A stretch of 64,000 bases of DNA from Opitutus sp. ER46. GTDB taxonomy: Bacteria; Verrucomicrobiota; Verrucomicrobiia; Opitutales; Opitutaceae. The stretch lies in the NCBI RefSeq assembly GCF_003054705.1, contig NZ_QAYX01000018.1:62001-126000 (forward strand), written 5' to 3'. Position 1 is the first letter of the stretch, and every line of letters begins with the position of its first letter. Positions 9,273 to 17,477 of this stretch are shown one piece after another. A program made the position numbers and the translations under genes. The notes below the pieces were generated by a model. That model made no database searches. It saw nothing but the letters and a program-made list of their open reading frames with translations, and was not told the DNA's origin.

Positions 9273-11251
9273 GCGGACGCATCCGCCCGCCCCGAAGGTC
9301 CGCGCCAGGGTGCGCAGCGGGAGGCGCGGCCCGGTGGCTCGGACTCGCGCTGGTCGTCATCTTCCTGGCAGTCGGCCCCGCGGCATGGGCCGAGGTAACC
9401 GACGTCCTCGCGACGCTGCGGCCCGGGCATCCGCGGCTGCTGGCAACAGATGACGAGCTCGCGCGCGTGCGGCAGCGGGCGACCACTGACCCGCTGCTCC
9501 GTGAACTGCTGGCGCGCCTGCAGGCACAGGCGGAGGCGACGCTCAGCGAGCCAACCGTCCAACATGCACTCGTCGGGCCCCGGATGCTCGAGCAATCCCG
9601 CCAGGCGCTCCGCCGCGTACTGACCGGCGCGCTCGCGTATCGGATCAGCGGTGACGAACGCTTCGCGGCGCGGGCGAAGCGGGAGATGCTGACGGCGGCC
9701 GCGTTTCCGGACTGGAATCCGACGCACTTTCTCGACGTGGCCGAGATGAGCCTGGCCCTCGCGGTCGGCTACGACTGGCTGTACGCGCAGCTGACGCCGG
9801 ACGAGCGCGCGACGGTGCATCGGGCGCTGGTGGACCATGCGCTCGCGTTTGCCCCGGCGGCCTATGCGGAGGGGGGACCAGCCGACCATCGCGTGTGGTG
9901 GGTCGACGCTGAGCAGAACTGGAACCAGGTCTGCAATGGCGGGCTGCTGGCGGCGGCGCTCGCGCTGGCCGAGGATGAGCCCGAACTCGCGCGCCTGACC
10001 ATCGCCGGCGCGCGGCGCTCGCTCCCGCGCGCCATGGCCGCGTACCGACCCGATGGCGCGTACCCGGAGGGCCCCGGCTACTGGGATTACGGCACGACCT
10101 ACAACGTGCTGGCGATCGCACTGCTCGAGTCGGCGTTGCAGCAGGAGAGCGAGCTCGCGCGGATCGACGGACTGGGCCGGACGGCGCGGTACCGCGTGCA
10201 GGCGGAAACGCCGGCCGGTCAGGTGTGGAACTATGCCGACACCGCCGCGGGCTTCTCGGCCGCGCCGGTGCTGGGGTGGCTGTCCACGCGTTACGGATAC
10301 CGGCCAGGCCAGCGCGACGCGCGCGAACGGCTCGCCACCGCGTTGCAGGCGAAGGGCCGGGGACACCCCGCGGGCCAGCTGGCGTGGCAGGTGCTTTGGC
10401 TGCCGCCGCCGACGGAGGCGGGCACCGGAAAGCGGACCGCCGCCGGAGGGGCAGACGGCGAGGAGCCGAAGGACGCGCGATTTCGCGGCGCCGCGGAGGT
10501 CGCGATGTTTCGCTCGGCGTGGCACGACCCAGCGGCGCTCTTCGCCGGCCTGAAGGCGGGACGAAACGACGTGAACCACGCCCACCTCGACCTCGGCTCA
10601 TTCGTGCTGGAGTCGGACGGAGTCCGCTGGGCGCTCGATCTCGGGCCGGACAACTACAACCTGCCCGCCTATTTCAGCCACGAGCGACGCTGGGGTTACT
10701 TTCGACTGGGCAACCTGAGTCACAACACGCTGACACCAGGCGATCGCCTGCAGGAACGCGCCGCCGCCGCGCCCATCGTGGGGTTTCGCAGCACGACCGA
10801 ACGTGCCTTTGCCGTGGCCGACCTGACCTCGGCCTATCCCGGCTCCGCGACGACTTGGCGCCGCGGAGTGGCGATGCTCGACCGCGCGCGGGTGCTGGTG
10901 GCGGATGAATGGCGCGGCCGGCGCGCGGGCGAGAACCTGAGCTGGCGGATGATGACCAGCGCCGAGATCACGCTCGGCGCAGATGGCCGCTCCGCGATCT
11001 TGCGCGCGAACGGGCGCACGCTGCGGGCCGAGCTCAGCGGACCGGCAGACGCGCGGTTTACCGTGGCGAGCGCGACGCCCCCGACGCCGGCTGAGCGCCA
11101 GAACGTCGAGGCTCGCATCCTCACGGTGATCCTGCCGGCGATCAACGCGCCCGCCGACGCCGAGCTCTACGTGCTCTTCACGCCCGTTGGCCCGAAGTGG
11201 CCGGCCAAGCTACCGCCGCCCGCGCTCACGCCGCCGTCGGAGTGGCGCTAG
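9269..11251 (+). CDS. Heparinase II/III-like polysaccharide lyase
   Basis: Predicted exported lyase of 660 aa. The signal peptide includes LGLALVVIFLAVGPAAWA. The middle of the protein is an alpha/alpha toroid (FLDVAEMSLALAVGYDWLY, WWVDAEQNWNQVCNGG, PEGPGYWDYGTTY). The heparinase II/III beta-sandwich follows, with DVNHAHLDLGSFVLES, LGPDNYNLPAYF and LSHNTLTPGD. The His residues and Tyr there are the usual metal/catalytic positions of this fold. The start is fixed by the ATGA overlap with the GH3 stop. Families with this architecture cleave uronic-acid polysaccharides such as alginate or heparan-type glycans. Which one applies cannot be told from sequence, and pairing with a GH3 enzyme suggests that the unsaturated products are trimmed further. 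Confidence 0.85.
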   Translation: MSGRIRPPRRSAPGCAAGGAARWLGLALVVIFLAVGPAAWAEVTDVLATLRPGHPRLLATDDELARVRQRATTDPLLRELLARLQAQAEATLSEPTVQHALVGPRMLEQSRQALRRVLTGALAYRISGDERFAARAKREMLTAAAFPDWNPTHFLDVAEMSLALAVGYDWLYAQLTPDERATVHRALVDHALAFAPAAYAEGGPADHRVWWVDAEQNWNQVCNGGLLAAALALAEDEPELARLTIAGARRSLPRAMAAYRPDGAYPEGPGYWDYGTTYNVLAIALLESALQQESELARIDGLGRTARYRVQAETPAGQVWNYADTAAGFSAAPVLGWLSTRYGYRPGQRDARERLATALQAKGRGHPAGQLAWQVLWLPPPTEAGTGKRTAAGGADGEEPKDARFRGAAEVAMFRSAWHDPAALFAGLKAGRNDVNHAHLDLGSFVLESDGVRWALDLGPDNYNLPAYFSHERRWGYFRLGNLSHNTLTPGDRLQERAAAAPIVGFRSTTERAFAVADLTSAYPGSATTWRRGVAMLDRARVLVADEWRGRRAGENLSWRMMTSAEITLGADGRSAILRANGRTLRAELSGPADARFTVASATPPTPAERQNVEARILTVILPAINAPADAELYVLFTPVGPKWPAKLPPPALTPPSEWR

Positions 11252-11338
11252 CGGTTTTGACCCGGCCGCACGATCCGGTGTGAAGGAGCCCGGGACAGGA
11301 GGGTGCAATTATTAACGCCTCCCATTCAGCGACTAGCG

Positions 11339-11399
11339 ATAATGTCCGGATACTCCCAAGAATAATGTCCAGATACTCGAAGGATAATGTCCGGATACA
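11339..11399. repeat. Three-copy 16-bp repeat at 22-23 bp spacing
   Basis: ATAATGTCCGGATACT and close variants occur at 11339-11354, 11362-11377 (CCAGATACT) and 11384-11399 (GGATACA). All are in the same orientation, starting 23 and 22 bp apart, in an otherwise gene-free stretch (11252-11570). Two more copies lie at 19534-19570. Helically phased short direct repeats are typical of transposase or regulator binding arrays, such as IS21- or Tn7-type ends. No transposase gene is nearby, so the role is open. I see nothing else in this gap. Confidence 0.85.
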
Positions 11400-11570
11400 T
11401 CCCGGGGCTGTGTCGGCCGACGCGACTCGCCTGGCGTTGGGGCCGGCCTCGGTGAACCGGTTTGCGCCCACATCCTGCTCGGAAATGTGACGCGGTGACG
11501 CCCCATCCGGACGGGGTCAGCGTCACGGCGTCACACGCCCCAACGATGGATGCTCTGAGATCGCGGGCGC

Positions 11571-13274
11571 TTAGCGGAGGCGGAGCAACAGCACCCCGTG
11601 GGCGCTGACATGAGCGGAGAGCGGCTGCGCGAGCACGCCGAGATCACGCTGACGCCAGAGGTCGCGGGCCTTGGCGCCGGCGAGGCCCAGTTGGGCGGGA
11701 TCGAGGGACAGAACCTGGTCAGTGTCGGCGAGATTGAACAGCCCCACGGCCTTGCCGCCGTCGGCGAGATCCTTGGCCCAGATCTCCCACTGGCCCGGCA
11801 CGTGCGCCACGCGCTGCGCGGGGCGGCAGAGCGGATCCTGGTCGATCGCGAGCACCTCGTCGTTGGTGACGAGGTTGAGATCGAAGGCGTCCATCGTCGG
11901 CACGTGGCACGAGAGCAGGAGCGGCTGGGTGAACAGGCACCAAAGCGTGACCTGAAAGTACTGTTCGGCCGGGGTGAGCGGCGACGGCTTGAACACCTTC
12001 TCCGCGCGATTCGGTTCACCGAGCGGCCCAATCTGCAGCATGTCGAGGTCGCCGAAGTGGCCGGGGCCCGTGAGCTGGAGACGCGCGCCCATCTCAAACG
12101 GCGCGATCAGGCGCGGCCAGCGGGCGTCGATGTCGCCCGTGAGACGCCAGAGGTTGCAGTACTTCGGTACGAACGTGTCTTCGAGTTCGCGGTGGTGGGG
12201 CGAGAAGCTGATCACGATATCGCGGTCGACGGCCCGGAGGTCCTCGGACACGCGCCGGGAGACGGCCTCGGTCTTGCGCTGGGGCTGGGTCTTGTCGACC
12301 GCGTAGCCGGCAGGCGTCTGCTTCAGCGTCTGTTCGATCCAGTCATACTTCACGTACTCGATGCCCCAGGCGGCGAACTGGCGCGCGTCACGATCGACAA
12401 GCCAGACCGGCCCAATGGTGGCGAGACCCTTGCGGATACCGTTCGGGTAGCGGCCGAAGGGCTGTTCCGGGTTCTCACGCTTTTCGGGCGGGACGAAGTA
12501 CGCCGAGTAGTCGCACGCCTCATTCGGAGCGCTGCCGCCGACGTGGCCGGCATAGGTGGACATCCACGCGGTCGAGTAGAGGCCAAGCTTGAGGCCGCGG
12601 GCGTTCACGAAGGCGACGAGCGCCGTCATGTCGGGGAACTTCGCGTTGGGCTGGATGGCCTTGGTCGCCGGATCGCGCAGCCCGGACCAGCAGTCGTCGA
12701 TGTTCACGAAGGTCCAGCCGTGGTCGGTCAGGCCCTTGTCCGCCATGGCCTGGGCCATTTCGCGGATGGCCTGGTCGCTCACGCCCTCGGAGTGCACGTA
12801 CCAGCTGTTCCAACCCATGGGCGGGGTGAGGCAGATTGTTTCACCCACGCGCAGCGTGAGCGCGCGCTCGGCGCGGCCGTGGGCGTTGGTGACCTGAAGC
12901 TGGAGCGTGATGTCGCCGGGCTGAGCCGGCACGCGGCCGGTGATCCACCCGGTGGCCGGGTCGAGCGTCACACCAGTGGGGAGCCCGGTGGCAGCGTAGG
13001 TGAGTGGCTTCGCGCCGGTGGCGGAGACGCGGAAATGCAGCGGCTTCCCCGGGCGCGCGCCGTAGATCGTCGGACCGGTGAACCGTGGGGCGGCGGGCGC
13101 GGCCGGCGTGAGAATTTCGCGGCCGGCGATGCGGGCGTCGTAGCCGGCCGGCGCGGCGACCGCGGTACCGCCGGAAGCGGGAGACGCCGAGGCGGCGAGC
13201 GCGGCGGCGGCAACGGTCAGCGCGAACGCGGCCATGCCGCAGTGAAGTGAAGAACGCAGATGCAGTGAGCGCAT
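11571..13274 (-). CDS. GH27 alpha-galactosidase with N-terminal Ig-like domain
   Basis: Secreted alpha-galactosidase of 567 aa. It has a signal peptide (AAFALTVAAAALAASA), then an Ig/cadherin-like domain (KPLHFRVSATGAKPLTY to ALTLRVGE). The GH27 barrel starts with LTPPMGWNSWY and FVNIDDCW and carries the nucleophile Asp in YVKYDWIEQ near residue 310 and the acid/base region HFGDLDMLQIG. The C-terminal beta domain ends HVSAHGVLLLRLR. I chose the ATG at 13274 (MRSLHLRSS); an internal ATG 13 codons later (MAAFALTV) is an alternative. The esterase gene is 17 bp upstream on the same strand, so the two form an operon. The activity fits galactose side-chain removal from galactomannan or raffinose-type sugars. 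Confidence 0.93.
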   Translation of the reverse strand: MRSLHLRSSLHCGMAAFALTVAAAALAASASPASGGTAVAAPAGYDARIAGREILTPAAPAAPRFTGPTIYGARPGKPLHFRVSATGAKPLTYAATGLPTGVTLDPATGWITGRVPAQPGDITLQLQVTNAHGRAERALTLRVGETICLTPPMGWNSWYVHSEGVSDQAIREMAQAMADKGLTDHGWTFVNIDDCWSGLRDPATKAIQPNAKFPDMTALVAFVNARGLKLGLYSTAWMSTYAGHVGGSAPNEACDYSAYFVPPEKRENPEQPFGRYPNGIRKGLATIGPVWLVDRDARQFAAWGIEYVKYDWIEQTLKQTPAGYAVDKTQPQRKTEAVSRRVSEDLRAVDRDIVISFSPHHRELEDTFVPKYCNLWRLTGDIDARWPRLIAPFEMGARLQLTGPGHFGDLDMLQIGPLGEPNRAEKVFKPSPLTPAEQYFQVTLWCLFTQPLLLSCHVPTMDAFDLNLVTNDEVLAIDQDPLCRPAQRVAHVPGQWEIWAKDLADGGKAVGLFNLADTDQVLSLDPAQLGLAGAKARDLWRQRDLGVLAQPLSAHVSAHGVLLLRLR

Positions 13275-13291
13275 GGACAAGGAGCGGGAGA

Positions 13292-14740
13292 TTAGCGCGA
13301 GGGTCGCGCGTGCTGGAGAATGAAATCCACGATGGGCGTTGGGTCGGCCAGGCTGTGCGGGTGGTGGTCCACGCCGGGTTTTCGGATCACCTGGATCGTG
13401 CCGCCGAGCGCACGATAGCGGGCCTCGACGAGATCGGAGTTCTCCTCGGGGATGGCGGCCGTGTCGGCGGTGCCGAGGACGTGAATGATGGGAATTCCGG
13501 CCGCGGCGAGCGGCGCGAGGTTGTCCACAGGATTGGGATACGCGAGCGCCTGCGAATCCGATTCGAATCCGTAAGCCGCCATCAATTCCGGCCAGAGGCC
13601 CGCGGGGCCGGTGCTGCGGCCACGGCGACCGGGCCAGCTCTTGAAATCGCAAACCGGCGCATCCCCGTAGATCGCCGCCACGGTTTCCGGGTGGAGGGCG
13701 GCCCAGTTGTAGCAGTAAAGGCCACCGCGGCTCATGCCGATGAGGACAATCTTGCCGGTGAGTTCCATGTGCCGGAACGCATCGAGTGCCTCCCCCCAGA
13801 ACCGCATCGCCACCGGCGCGCCGTACAGGTTCTGCGCCTTCACGTAGACAACGTGGTAACCGTGATTGAGCAGGGCGAGGTCCACCTGCGGTTGGTGCCC
13901 GAAGAACTCGCCGCGCCAGACCAGCGGGTGGCCCGGCGCGGTGCGATACGGCCGCACGATCGTGACCTCGCGGCCGCTCTCCGGCAGATGGAAGCCAAGC
14001 TGCCTGAACCCGTAGAAGGACTTGGGCGTTCGCCGGATGCCGTTGGCAAGAAGCTTCAGTTCGAGGTCGTACTCCCGGTCCACGGGTTGGCTGATCACCT
14101 CGGCGACACTCGCGGCGGCATGCTCCTCACCGGAGAAAACATACACGGGCTCAACCGCCGCGGCGAAGGCGGCGGCGCTCAACTTGGGCAACTGGGCCGT
14201 CCAGGCGTCGGCCGGGCGGGACTCGGCGTCGAACGCCGGGCCGCGCAGCACCAGGAGGATTCGGGCGGGGCTTGAAGCCCCGCGCGTCGCCTCGACCCAG
14301 CCGGGCAGGACGTCGGCCAGGCGGGCGACCTCGGCGGCGAGCTCGGCGTCGGCGCCGAACCGCGGCGCGATGACGATCACCTCGGTAGCGGAGGCCGCCA
14401 CCGGGGGCGGCGGCGTGGCAGGGTCGAGCGTCACCGCGACGCGGCGGACCGGCAGGCCGGGACCGGGGTCCGCGGGCGCTCGGAGACGTTCAGGTGTGAC
14501 CGTGTCGCTGCCGGATGCGCGACCGAGCGCCACGTCGACCCAGACGGCGCGGCGCGGTCGCGCGGCGGTCGACGATTGCTGGCAGCCGACCAACAGGACA
14601 CCCGCGACGGCAAGCAGGCCGAGCGCGGCCCCAAGCCGCCGCGCCCGCGATCGGAACGGCCGCTGCCAACAGGTGCGGATGACTTGAAGCAGGCCGGCAG
14701 GCGCAGCAGGACCGCGGGGATGAGAAAGCAGGCCGATCAT
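13292..14740 (-). CDS. Lipoprotein alpha/beta hydrolase (esterase-like)
   Basis: Predicted envelope-anchored serine hydrolase of 482 aa. The N-terminus contains a hydrophobic stretch ending in a lipobox-like VAGVLLVGC (about residues 44-52). The long region before it suggests that the true start may be internal. The hydrolase half shows the nucleophile elbow GMSRGG, a candidate acid in VLGTADTAAIPEENS and the histidine in PGVDHHPHSL near the end. Residues 75-200 form an extra N-terminal region with no family I recognise. It is encoded immediately upstream of the GH27 enzyme, so it may deacylate the same glycan; this is inference. An acetyl-xylan or feruloyl-type esterase cannot be distinguished. 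Confidence 0.75.
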   Translation of the reverse strand: MIGLLSHPRGPAAPAGLLQVIRTCWQRPFRSRARRLGAALGLLAVAGVLLVGCQQSSTAARPRRAVWVDVALGRASGSDTVTPERLRAPADPGPGLPVRRVAVTLDPATPPPPVAASATEVIVIAPRFGADAELAAEVARLADVLPGWVEATRGASSPARILLVLRGPAFDAESRPADAWTAQLPKLSAAAFAAAVEPVYVFSGEEHAAASVAEVISQPVDREYDLELKLLANGIRRTPKSFYGFRQLGFHLPESGREVTIVRPYRTAPGHPLVWRGEFFGHQPQVDLALLNHGYHVVYVKAQNLYGAPVAMRFWGEALDAFRHMELTGKIVLIGMSRGGLYCYNWAALHPETVAAIYGDAPVCDFKSWPGRRGRSTGPAGLWPELMAAYGFESDSQALAYPNPVDNLAPLAAAGIPIIHVLGTADTAAIPEENSDLVEARYRALGGTIQVIRKPGVDHHPHSLADPTPIVDFILQHARPSR

Positions 14741-14812
14741 GGATAACGAGGGCGCGGATACTCACGCATCGAGATCCTACGCGCCACCGCAAACCCATTG
14801 GCCGAACGGACA

Positions 14813-14880
14813 GTTTTCGCCGCCGCGAAAACGGAAAGAGGCAGGCAACCATGCTGTGACAGTGAGAGTGAAAGTGGCCA
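14813..14880. repeat. CGTTTTCGC-type palindrome followed by GTGAAAGTG-type repeat
   Basis: A hairpin with arms GTTTTCGC / GCGAAAAC (14813-14832) is followed by GGAAAGAGGC and AGTGAGAGTGAAAGTGGCC (14861-14879). The same two components recur, inverted relative to each other, at 19276-19474. Members of the GTG-type family also lie at 50899-50956 and 53726-53758. This is non-coding DNA between the esterase start and the tRNA. Confidence 0.7.
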
Positions 14881-15043
14881 GGCTCATGCCGGGACCGATG
14901 GAGTGACCTGAGAAGTGGAGCGCCGATGGGGCGGGACGGGAGCAGGCAGGAGGGAGTGAGGGAGGCGAACGTGAGGACGAAGAGAATGCCATTCGGCGCG
15001 CGAGAGCGGGAACCTGCGACATGCAACCTTCCAACCTGGAACA

Positions 15044-15070
15044 CTGTCGCGGCGGTATCCGCCGCGACAG
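15044..15070. repeat. 12-bp perfect hairpin upstream of the tRNA
   Basis: CTGTCGCGGCGG / CCGCCGCGACAG with a TAT loop lies 45 bp before the tRNA. It follows a low-complexity GCAACCTTCCAACCTGG run that resembles the repeats at 56865-56955. It has no T-run on either side. Its role is unknown; it may be a REP-like element. Confidence 0.55.
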
Positions 15071-15115
15071 GGCTTGCCGGCGGCGTAATTTTCGCCGTCC
15101 TTGTCGCTCTGCGCC

Positions 15116-15188
15116 GGGCCTATAGCTCAACGGTTAGAGCAGAGGACTCATAATCCTTTGGTTCTGGGTTCAAATCCCAGTGGGCCCA
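15116..15188 (+). tRNA. tRNA with CAT anticodon, probably tRNA-Ile2 (lysidine) or elongator tRNA-Met
   Basis: A 73-nt cloverleaf can be folded. The acceptor GGGCCTA pairs with TGGGCCC, the D-arm is GCTC..GAGC, the anticodon stem GAGGA pairs with TCCTT around loop CTCATAA, the T-arm is CTGGG TTCAAAT CCCAG, and the discriminator is A. CCA is not encoded. The GGGCCTA acceptor is like that of many tRNA-Ile(GAT), which favours tRNA-Ile2 with a lysidine-modified C34. Met identity cannot be excluded by eye. Confidence 0.9.
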
Positions 15189-15275
15189 TTCCTTGTCGGC
15201 AGTCGCAGCGGAGGGAGGGTCAGGTCAGGGCCAGTTTTGCATTCTACCCTCGGCGGAACGCGCTAGGCTTTCTGA

Positions 15276-16286
15276 ATGGGTCTCTTCCACCTGATCTCAC
15301 TACGGATATTGAGGGCCCTCAGCGAACTGGAATTCGAGTACCGGAGAAACAACACCGATACTCGTTTCCGGAGAAAGTACCTGAGGGCGCTGGGAGTTGA
15401 GTTTGAGTCACCGATCTCGATCGGGGTGGATTTCTACCTTCGCGACAAAGGACATTTGAGGGTCGGCCGGAACTGCTCTTTCGGCAGTTTCACCCGGATT
15501 TGGAACTATGCGGATATCGAGATCGGGAATGATTTTCTAAGCGCCGGCGGACTCACGATCAACTGTGGGGGGCACGATGTAGAAACCCTGCAGCCGACCG
15601 GGGGCCCTATTCGAATTGGCGATAGAGTATGGGCCGGGCTCAACGTCACGATCCTCGGCGGAGTGGTGATCGGCGACGATGTCGTGATTGGCGCCGGCAG
15701 CGTCGTGACGAAAAGCCTGCCGCCGATGGCGGTATACGGAGGTGTACCAGCCAAGAAGCTCCGGGAGCTAGACCGGTCGCGATGCACAACCTTGTGGGGT
15801 GGCTGGGGACCCATAAAAATGCCCGCCAGTGCGCTGGCCGAACCGGTGGCGTTGGTTGAAAGCCGCCTGCAGGCCGGGGACTTTTCTGGCGCACTCCAGG
15901 AAGCAAAAGCCAAACTTGAGGCCCACCCATCGGATGTCCGGCTGCATCTGCTTCGGGCCCGAGCCGCCGTGCAATTGGGGCAGATCGAAGAGTTCGAGAC
16001 CGCGCTCGCACGAGCCTTGGAGATTGAGCCCGAGTATCCGCCGGCCCATCGGCTTCTGGGCGATCTCTTGCTGGCCAATGGGCAACCCCAAGTTGCCATC
16101 GGACATCTTGGATTGGTCCTCCGACACGCGCCCGACGATATCGAACTTCGCCTCAAGTACGCGTCGTGTCTTGCGGACTGCGGCCAACGTGCCCAGGCAA
16201 TCGCAGCGTTCGAAGACGTGCTACAACGCGACCCGGGAAACCAGACAGCGACCGAGAAATTGCAGCCCCTCCGTAGAACGGTGTGA
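15276..16286 (+). CDS. Hexapeptide-repeat acyltransferase fused to TPR domain
   Basis: Cytoplasmic protein of 336 aa in two parts. Residues 1-175 form a left-handed beta-helix O-acetyltransferase of the maltose/galactoside or capsule-modifying type: repeated hexapeptides such as IRIGDRVWAGLNVTILGG, VVIGDDVVIGAGSVV and the terminal VYGGVPAKKL; the usual catalytic His is in INCGGHDVE. Residues 190-330 are tetratricopeptide repeats (ALQEAKAKLEAHPSDVRLHL, ALEIEPEYPPAHRLLGDLLL, IAAFEDVLQRDPGNQTA). The start ATG is 87 bp after the tRNA. The protein probably acetylates a surface sugar, with the TPR part recruiting a partner; that is inference. It has no operon partner. Confidence 0.85.
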   Translation: MGLFHLISLRILRALSELEFEYRRNNTDTRFRRKYLRALGVEFESPISIGVDFYLRDKGHLRVGRNCSFGSFTRIWNYADIEIGNDFLSAGGLTINCGGHDVETLQPTGGPIRIGDRVWAGLNVTILGGVVIGDDVVIGAGSVVTKSLPPMAVYGGVPAKKLRELDRSRCTTLWGGWGPIKMPASALAEPVALVESRLQAGDFSGALQEAKAKLEAHPSDVRLHLLRARAAVQLGQIEEFETALARALEIEPEYPPAHRLLGDLLLANGQPQVAIGHLGLVLRHAPDDIELRLKYASCLADCGQRAQAIAAFEDVLQRDPGNQTATEKLQPLRRTV

Positions 16287-16473
16287 TACCACGCCTTGCG
16301 GGAGTGGGACCGCATCGCCGTGCGGACTGAGGGCGTCGGCGCGACCCCGCGCCGCCGTCGCGGCCGGGCGCCGGCCCGAGGGTGGATCCGGTTTTCCCGG
16401 ATAAAATCTCGGCACATCGCCTGAGGCGTATCCGGTTGCCAAAGACCTCCGGCCGGACGTCATACGCGGCGCA

Positions 16474-16992
16474 ATGAAAATCCTGACCAAACTCACCGTC
16501 TGTCTGGTACTCAGCGCTGCCGCCGCCTTCGGGGCCGGCACCTACGTCGGCGCCGGCGCCGGCTACTGGATCGACAGCGAAGACATGGTGTTCAATGCGC
16601 GCGTCGGCTTTGATGTCGCCCAGCAGGGCAACCTCACCCACGCCATCGAACTCGAAGGTTACAGTGGGGAGGACGACGAAGGTCGGGGCATCAAGCTGCG
16701 GCTCGCCGGCGCGCTTGTGAACTACCGATTGACGGTGGATCTCAACGCGCCGCTCTACGTCTCGTTCGGCGCGGGTCTCGGCGCCACGCGGGCCAAGCTG
16801 CGCGGGTATTGGTACGCGGGTACGGACAATGCCTTCACTTACCAGGCAATCGCCACGCTCGGGTATCGCATCACCCCACAGTTCAGCGTCGAGGCGTCCG
16901 CCCGTTATCTGAACATCGGCAAAGTCGACTTCTCCCGCGAAAAAATCGGTGACGACGTGTCGGCCGAACTCGGCGTGAAGTACCACTTCTAG
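16474..16992 (+). CDS. Small outer-membrane beta-barrel protein
   Basis: A 172-aa exported protein with signal peptide MKILTKLTVCLVLSAAAAFG. Alternating aromatic/glycine strands follow (GTYVGAGAGYWID, LYVSFGAGLGATRA, FTYQAIATLGYRITPQFSVEASARYL), and it ends in Phe (VKYHF), the usual barrel-assembly C-terminus. Size and pattern fit the eight-strand OmpA/OmpW-like porin-family fold. The specific role is unknown. It is a single gene, 187 bp after the acyltransferase; I see no structure worth noting in the gap apart from GC-rich sequence. Confidence 0.8.
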   Translation: MKILTKLTVCLVLSAAAAFGAGTYVGAGAGYWIDSEDMVFNARVGFDVAQQGNLTHAIELEGYSGEDDEGRGIKLRLAGALVNYRLTVDLNAPLYVSFGAGLGATRAKLRGYWYAGTDNAFTYQAIATLGYRITPQFSVEASARYLNIGKVDFSREKIGDDVSAELGVKYHF

Positions 16993-17053
16993 TGGTTATC
17001 GCGGACGAAAAATCCGCCGCGCATCGGCCGCGGCCGGCCGGTGCGCGTGAAGG

Positions 17054-17359
17054 TCAAACCTGGCGACGGTCGTCGGCCGCCGGCGTGGCGGCGGGCAACT
17101 CGGCGGTTGCCGGGGCCGGGACCTCCGTGGCGCTGACGTCGATCACGTCGCCCGTCGCAGTCGGCCGCCGCGCCGCGGGCGACGGCACGGCCGCGCCGCG
17201 CGATTGCCCAAACCGATGCTTCGCCCAGCGCACGAGCACGACGGCGAGGAAGCAGGTGGCAAACACGACCGTCACGACAATCCCGGCCGTCAAAGCCAGG
17301 ACCAACAGGACTGCCGCGATGACGTATTTGAGTAGGCGCACGGTTGCAGGACCCTCCAT
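17054..17359 (-). CDS. Small membrane protein of unknown function
   Basis: A 101-aa protein from the ATG at 17359. A long hydrophobic block (LLKYVIAAVLLVLALTAGIV and on to FLAVVLVRW, residues 8-45) spans the membrane once or twice and is followed by a basic stretch (KHRFGQ) and a Pro/Ala-rich soluble tail. I do not recognise a family. A start at 17395 would add 12 residues. It is divergent from the SLC13 gene (start 17478) and shares its short promoter region. The stop codon is just past the outer-membrane protein gene's stop, tail to tail. Confidence 0.6.
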   Translation of the reverse strand: MEGPATVRLLKYVIAAVLLVLALTAGIVVTVVFATCFLAVVLVRWAKHRFGQSRGAAVPSPAARRPTATGDVIDVSATEVPAPATAELPAATPAADDRRQV

Positions 17360-17477
17360 GGGTAGGAAAGTTGCACGCCCGCCGGGTGCAAGCATGGGCT
17401 GCCCGTGAAGTGAAGGTTGGGGTGGCCACCCACCGGGGCCCGCGGAACCGCCCGGGGGCGCGCCACACGATGCTGGC

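Noticed and set aside
15116-15188. tRNA as attachment site of a genomic island
   Set aside because: No second copy of the tRNA 3' end was found in the window and no integrase gene is nearby.
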